This document shows, piece after piece, positions 60,896 through 64,000 of a DNA stretch of 64,000 nucleotides. Both the position numbers and the translations under genes were made by a program. The DNA comes from UBA10518 sp022837185 (GTDB lineage Bacteria > Desulfobacterota > Desulfobulbia > Desulfobulbales > Desulfobulbaceae): positions 124,001 through 188,000 of the forward strand of contig JAVEQK010000001.1 of assembly GCA_034007705.1 (NCBI GenBank), read 5' to 3'. Below the pieces are notes generated by a model. That model had not been told where the DNA came from, did not search any database, and worked only from the letters and a program-made list of their open reading frames with translations. Each line of letters opens with the position of its first letter. Position 1 is the stretch's first letter.

Positions 60896-61559
60896 TTATA
60901 CAGAGAAAAGACGGTCCATCAGGGACCTGATGGAATACGCGGTCCCGGAGGGATGGATGGAAGAGGCCGAGGACCTGCTGGATATCTACCGCAACGATGC
61001 CATCGCCCTGGAACTGCTGCATGAATTTTACAGTTATCTGCCCGAGGCCGGCAGTGACTGGGTGCGGGAGATACGGTTGATCGGCCGCCGGCAGGGCATG
61101 TTTCTGCTGGCCGCCGTCACCCCGGTGAACAGTTATGTCTACCTGGTCTCCAGCGAAGGGATTGAATTTCAGGGGATACTGGCCGAAGGGCTGTGGGACA
61201 GGGATATCCTTGATTTTTTCGGTTATGGAAGCAGGGACACGTTTCGCGAGCAAAGCAGGTCGGCTGAACGTTTCGGCATCTACGAACCCCTTGACAGCGA
61301 CCGGGATATCTGCCCGGGCTGCCATGCCGCCACCGGTGAGCTGCACGAGCTGGGATGCCCGGTGGAACTGTGCCCCTGGTGCGGCGGCCAACTGGTGTAC
61401 TGCAGCTGCCGCTATGACCAGTTAGGGGCGGAAAGCCTTTCCTCGGAAGAGGATATTATCCGCTTCGAGGAAATTCTCGACCGGAGGGGCCGGATTCCCT
61501 ATTCACCCGAGCAGCGGCCGGCTTATCCCGACGAGGGACCCGGGGTGCTTATTGAGTAG
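60888..61559 (+). CDS. Zinc-ribbon protein of unknown function, coupled to thiE
   Basis: 223 residues. The N-terminal 130 residues are an uncharacterised alpha/beta region (REIRLIGRRQGMFLLAAVT and so on). A metal motif follows: CPGC, a GELHELGC segment, then CPWCGGQLVYCSC, giving seven Cys and one His for one or two zinc ions. The same layout occurs in other DUF-type proteins whose role is unknown. Its start lies inside thiE. The stop overlaps the end of hflC on the other strand by 11 bases. Confidence 0.7.
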   Translation: MYDYTEKRRSIRDLMEYAVPEGWMEEAEDLLDIYRNDAIALELLHEFYSYLPEAGSDWVREIRLIGRRQGMFLLAAVTPVNSYVYLVSSEGIEFQGILAEGLWDRDILDFFGYGSRDTFREQSRSAERFGIYEPLDSDRDICPGCHAATGELHELGCPVELCPWCGGQLVYCSCRYDQLGAESLSSEEDIIRFEEILDRRGRIPYSPEQRPAYPDEGPGVLIE

Positions 61560-62505
61560 CCTCTTTCCGTACTCCCTTGATTTCCTCAAGATACTGGAAC
61601 AGGTCGGAATCCGAGGTGAGAATGAGGGAGGTGTTGCCGGCGATGATGTTGCGGTAGCTTTCCAGGCTCTTCTGGAAGGAGTAGAATTCCGGATGGCGGC
61701 TGTAGGTTTCCCCGTAAATCCTGGTCGCCTCGGCATCGGCCTTGCCCTCGATGGTCAGGGCTTCCATCTGGGCCCCGGAGGTGATCTCCTTGAATTCCCG
61801 TTCAACCCGGCCGAGAATCTCCGCCTTGCTCCCTTCGCCCAATGATCTTTTCTCCGCCGCGATTCTTTTGCGCTCAGAGATCATCCGGCCATAAACCCTT
61901 TCCCTGACCGTGTCGATATAGTTGGCCCGCTTGAACATGACGCCCAACAACTCGATTCCGTACTGGGGGGTGACCCTGGAGGCTGACTGCTGTATCAGCT
62001 CGCTGATTTTATCCCTGCCCAGTTCCGGTGGATGAACCAGTTCACCGCTTGCCGTGACGGACACCATGAACTCAGGGGACCAGTCCGAGGAACGGATAAT
62101 TTCGATCAGGTTGTTCTTGTTCACCATGTCACGGACCGTGCCGTCGATAATATCGGCGAGCAGGCTCATGGCCCGGGTTTCGGTGCCGACCGCCTGCATG
62201 AAGCGCAGGGCATCGGTAATCCGCCAGCGGGCGGTGGTGTCAAGATAGATGTAGGTCTTGTCATTGGTGGGGATCTGGTTCGGTTCCCCGTCCCAGATCA
62301 GTATTTTCTTTTCAAAAAAGTTAACTTTCTGAATGAAGGGGGTTTTGAACTTCAACCCGGCTTCCGTCAGGGACCCGCCAACCGGGCGGCCGAACTGGGT
62401 GACGACCGCCTGCTGCCCCTCTTCCAGGATAAAAAATCCGTCCCAGACCGTGATGGTCAAGGCGACAACGATAATGAGCAGTACTATCTGAATAATTTTT
62501 TTCAT
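61549..62505 (-). CDS. hflC: HflC, membrane protease modulator (SPFH/band 7)
   Basis: 318 residues. One N-terminal membrane helix (IIQIVLLIIVVALTITVW), then the SPFH domain (EEGQQAVVTQFGRPVG, TYIYLDTTARWRITDAL) and a long coiled coil (GRMISERKRIAAEKRSLGEGSKAEILG). HflK and HflC form a large cage around the FtsH protease in the inner membrane. It follows hflK by 59 bases. Confidence 0.94.
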   Translation of the reverse strand: MKKIIQIVLLIIVVALTITVWDGFFILEEGQQAVVTQFGRPVGGSLTEAGLKFKTPFIQKVNFFEKKILIWDGEPNQIPTNDKTYIYLDTTARWRITDALRFMQAVGTETRAMSLLADIIDGTVRDMVNKNNLIEIIRSSDWSPEFMVSVTASGELVHPPELGRDKISELIQQSASRVTPQYGIELLGVMFKRANYIDTVRERVYGRMISERKRIAAEKRSLGEGSKAEILGRVEREFKEITSGAQMEALTIEGKADAEATRIYGETYSRHPEFYSFQKSLESYRNIIAGNTSLILTSDSDLFQYLEEIKGVRKEATQ

Positions 62506-62564
62506 GGGCTCTGGAACCTTTCCGTTCGGATCAATATTGATGGAGGTTGTCCTTCAGCGGTGCC

Positions 62565-63680
62565 TCAGGGTTTTTCCTGAATCTTCTGGTCCTGGGTCAG
62601 GTTGAGAAAGGGCAGCAGGGTCTGCTGGTCCTTGTTCATGACGTAGACCCGTTCGACATTCGGCAGAATATCCTGCATCGCTTCAAGGTACATCCTTCGC
62701 CGGGTGACTTCCTCGGCATTGAGGTATTCGGCGACGATGGAGTTGAAGCGGGCGGTCTCGCCCTTGGCCCGGTTGACCCGCTCAACCGCGTAGCCGTGTG
62801 CCTCCTCGATGATTTTCTTTGCGTCACCCCTGGCCTTGGGGATAATCCTGTTGTACGTTTCCTCGGCTTCGTTGACCAGGCGCTTCATGTCCTGATCGGC
62901 CTCGTTGACCTCGTTGAAGGCCGGCTTGACCGGATCGGGCGGATTGATGTCCTGCATCTGCAGGGCCACTATTCTGACCCCGCTCTCCAGCTTGTCCAGT
63001 TCGGCCTGCAGTTCCATTTTGGCGTCCGAAGCCAGGATTTCACGGTTGCTGAGCACGTAGTCAAAGTCCATGTTGCCGACAATCCGCCTCGTCACCATTT
63101 CCGATGCGTCGCGGACGGACTGAGGCACATTCTTGACCTTGAACAGGAAGTCGACCGGATCACTGATGATATACTGAACAATCCAGGCAACGTTGATGAC
63201 GTTCTTGTCACCGGTCAGCATCAGTGATTCCACCTCAAAGCCTTTCCGGTCAATCAAAACCTGCTGTCCCGGCGAGCGGGTACGGAAGCCGAACTCCTCT
63301 TTCCTGACCGCCTCGATGTTTACCTTGTTGAGATCCTCCAGGTAGGGAATTTTGAAATGCAGACCGGAGGAGGTGGTCCGATGGTATTTCCCGAACCGCA
63401 GGACGACCCCGACCTCACCGGGCTCAATGGTATAAAACGAAGTGTAGACGACCTGGAGCAGCAGCACCGCAACGACGATTACCGCGATCTTGCCGATGCC
63501 GGCAAAGGGGTTCTGGGGGCTGCGGGGCTGCCTGCCCTCTCCGGATGGAGGCGGCTCGGAGCCGCCGTCATGACCGCTGAAACTGTCGCGGATCTTCTGG
63601 ATGATGGCGGCAATGATATCTTCGGGTGAGGATGGCTTTTTTTTCTGTCCCCAGGGGGACTGCTGGTCATTCATGGGCAT
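62565..63680 (-). CDS. hflK: HflK, membrane protease modulator (SPFH/band 7)
   Basis: 371 residues (start at 63680 or 63674). A polar Pro/Gly-rich cytoplasmic N-terminus, membrane helix at about 70-88, SPFH domain (IEPGEVGVVLRFGKYHRTTSSGLHFKIPYLE) and coiled coil (GDAKKIIEEAHGYAVERVNRAKGE). First gene of hflK-hflC. Confidence 0.94.
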   Translation of the reverse strand: MPMNDQQSPWGQKKKPSSPEDIIAAIIQKIRDSFSGHDGGSEPPPSGEGRQPRSPQNPFAGIGKIAVIVVAVLLLQVVYTSFYTIEPGEVGVVLRFGKYHRTTSSGLHFKIPYLEDLNKVNIEAVRKEEFGFRTRSPGQQVLIDRKGFEVESLMLTGDKNVINVAWIVQYIISDPVDFLFKVKNVPQSVRDASEMVTRRIVGNMDFDYVLSNREILASDAKMELQAELDKLESGVRIVALQMQDINPPDPVKPAFNEVNEADQDMKRLVNEAEETYNRIIPKARGDAKKIIEEAHGYAVERVNRAKGETARFNSIVAEYLNAEEVTRRRMYLEAMQDILPNVERVYVMNKDQQTLLPFLNLTQDQKIQEKP

Positions 63681-63749
63681 TATTCGCTCTGAAGTGGAGA
63701 TTGAATAAGGAAAACTTCTTGAAACGGCTTGTCTTGATACGGGTTCTTA

Positions 63750-63777
63750 AGCATACTGTAAAAGCGGTGCTTTGCAA
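63750..63777 (-). promoter_or_regulatory. Possible promoter of hflKC
   Basis: Minus strand: TTGCAA (63777-63772), 16-nt spacer, TATGCT (63755-63750). Four matches each; about 70 bases upstream of hflK. Confidence 0.3.
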
Positions 63778-63802
63778 TATTTTTTTGCGCATTGGGAACG
63801 GT

Positions 63803-64000
63803 TTACGGTCCGAGGGCCATCTCCCAGCTGACAATGATGAACAGCAGGGCAAGGGTGAACAGGCTCAACTGCCGGCCAGGCCGGCTGGCCAGCCGGACCA
63901 GGTCGAAATGCCTGATCAGCATGCCGATGCCGATGCCGCAGAGAAAGCCGAAGAAATGGGCGCCGAGGTCCGTCCGTTCGCCTCCGGCGCCGAGCATGGC
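63803..64000 (-). CDS. Rhomboid-like membrane protein, C-terminal fragment (5' end outside window)
   Basis: The frame is open to the window edge; 65 residues are visible. DLGAHFFGFLCGIGIGML matches the last catalytic helix of rhomboid proteases, with the active-site His in AHFFGF, followed by one more helix (LSLFTLALLFIIVSW). The catalytic Ser would lie upstream, outside the window, so activity cannot be judged. Upstream of hflKC on the same strand. Confidence 0.65.
   Translation of the reverse strand, partial: AMLGAGGERTDLGAHFFGFLCGIGIGMLIRHFDLVRLASRPGRQLSLFTLALLFIIVSWEMALGP

Overview
The window is a GC-rich (about 60% by eye), densely coding chromosomal segment. It most resembles an anaerobic deltaproteobacterium (Desulfobacterota, perhaps Desulfobulbales). 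Supporting evidence is a tungsten-type aldehyde ferredoxin oxidoreductase with a polyferredoxin, several Fe-S proteins, an MglA/roadblock GTPase module, PilZ and DUF4177 proteins, and an mreBCD-mrdA-rodA block. The lineage is inferred from gene content and protein style; no 16S gene is present.

Layout. 1-9.1 kb: end of a roadblock-like gene, an exported rhodanese-like protein without its catalytic Cys, then a tightly coupled plus-strand run: MORN protein, DUF4177, M20 amidohydrolase, glutamate-cysteine ligase-like enzyme, gamma-glutamyltransferase, yejB, yejE. 9.2-12.5 kb: minus-strand operon of roadblock protein, MglA-like GTPase and a 720-residue acidic repeat protein, behind a near-consensus promoter. 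12.7-12.95 kb: a Fur-box promoter and a strong terminator on the plus strand with no real ORF between them, a candidate iron-responsive small RNA. 12.9-16.1 kb: gnd-zwf-aat (minus). 16.4-22.5 kb: ATPase with DamX-like architecture, sirtuin, LysE exporter, and a cNMP-binding/degenerate NtrC-type ATPase/membrane ferredoxin fusion. 22.5-31.8 kb (minus): M28 peptidase, unknown membrane protein, rhomboid, secreted subtilase, second MORN protein, DUF4156 lipoprotein. 32-35.4 kb (minus): SpeE-like enzyme, small Fe-S protein, tiny membrane protein, four-cluster ferredoxin and AOR, every junction overlapping. 36-44.8 kb: small genes, PBP1b with TPR lipoprotein, Phd/PIN toxin-antitoxin pair, unusual ferredoxin, MFS transporter, tRNA-Ala(GGC). 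45-50.6 kb: rod-shape operon mreB-mreC-mreD-mrdA-rodA. 50.6-55.1 kb: hemH, HPF/cold-shock fusion, polA. 55.4-58.5 kb: small coupled ORFs, PilZ protein, membrane-anchored amidase overlapping a MamK-like actin. 58.6-64 kb: gltA, thiE, a zinc-ribbon protein, hflK-hflC and the 3' part of a second rhomboid.

Themes. Much of the window concerns the cell envelope: PBP1b, PBP2/RodA/Mre, the amidase, SPOR-like and MORN proteins, HflKC and rhomboids. Cell polarity and cytoskeleton are also represented (MglA/roadblock, MreB, MamK-like actin). The least ordinary elements are the candidate Fur-controlled sRNA, the amidase/MamK-like gene pair, the cNMP-AAA-ferredoxin fusion, the MglA-linked acidic repeat protein, and the gamma-glutamyl/peptide-permease operon.
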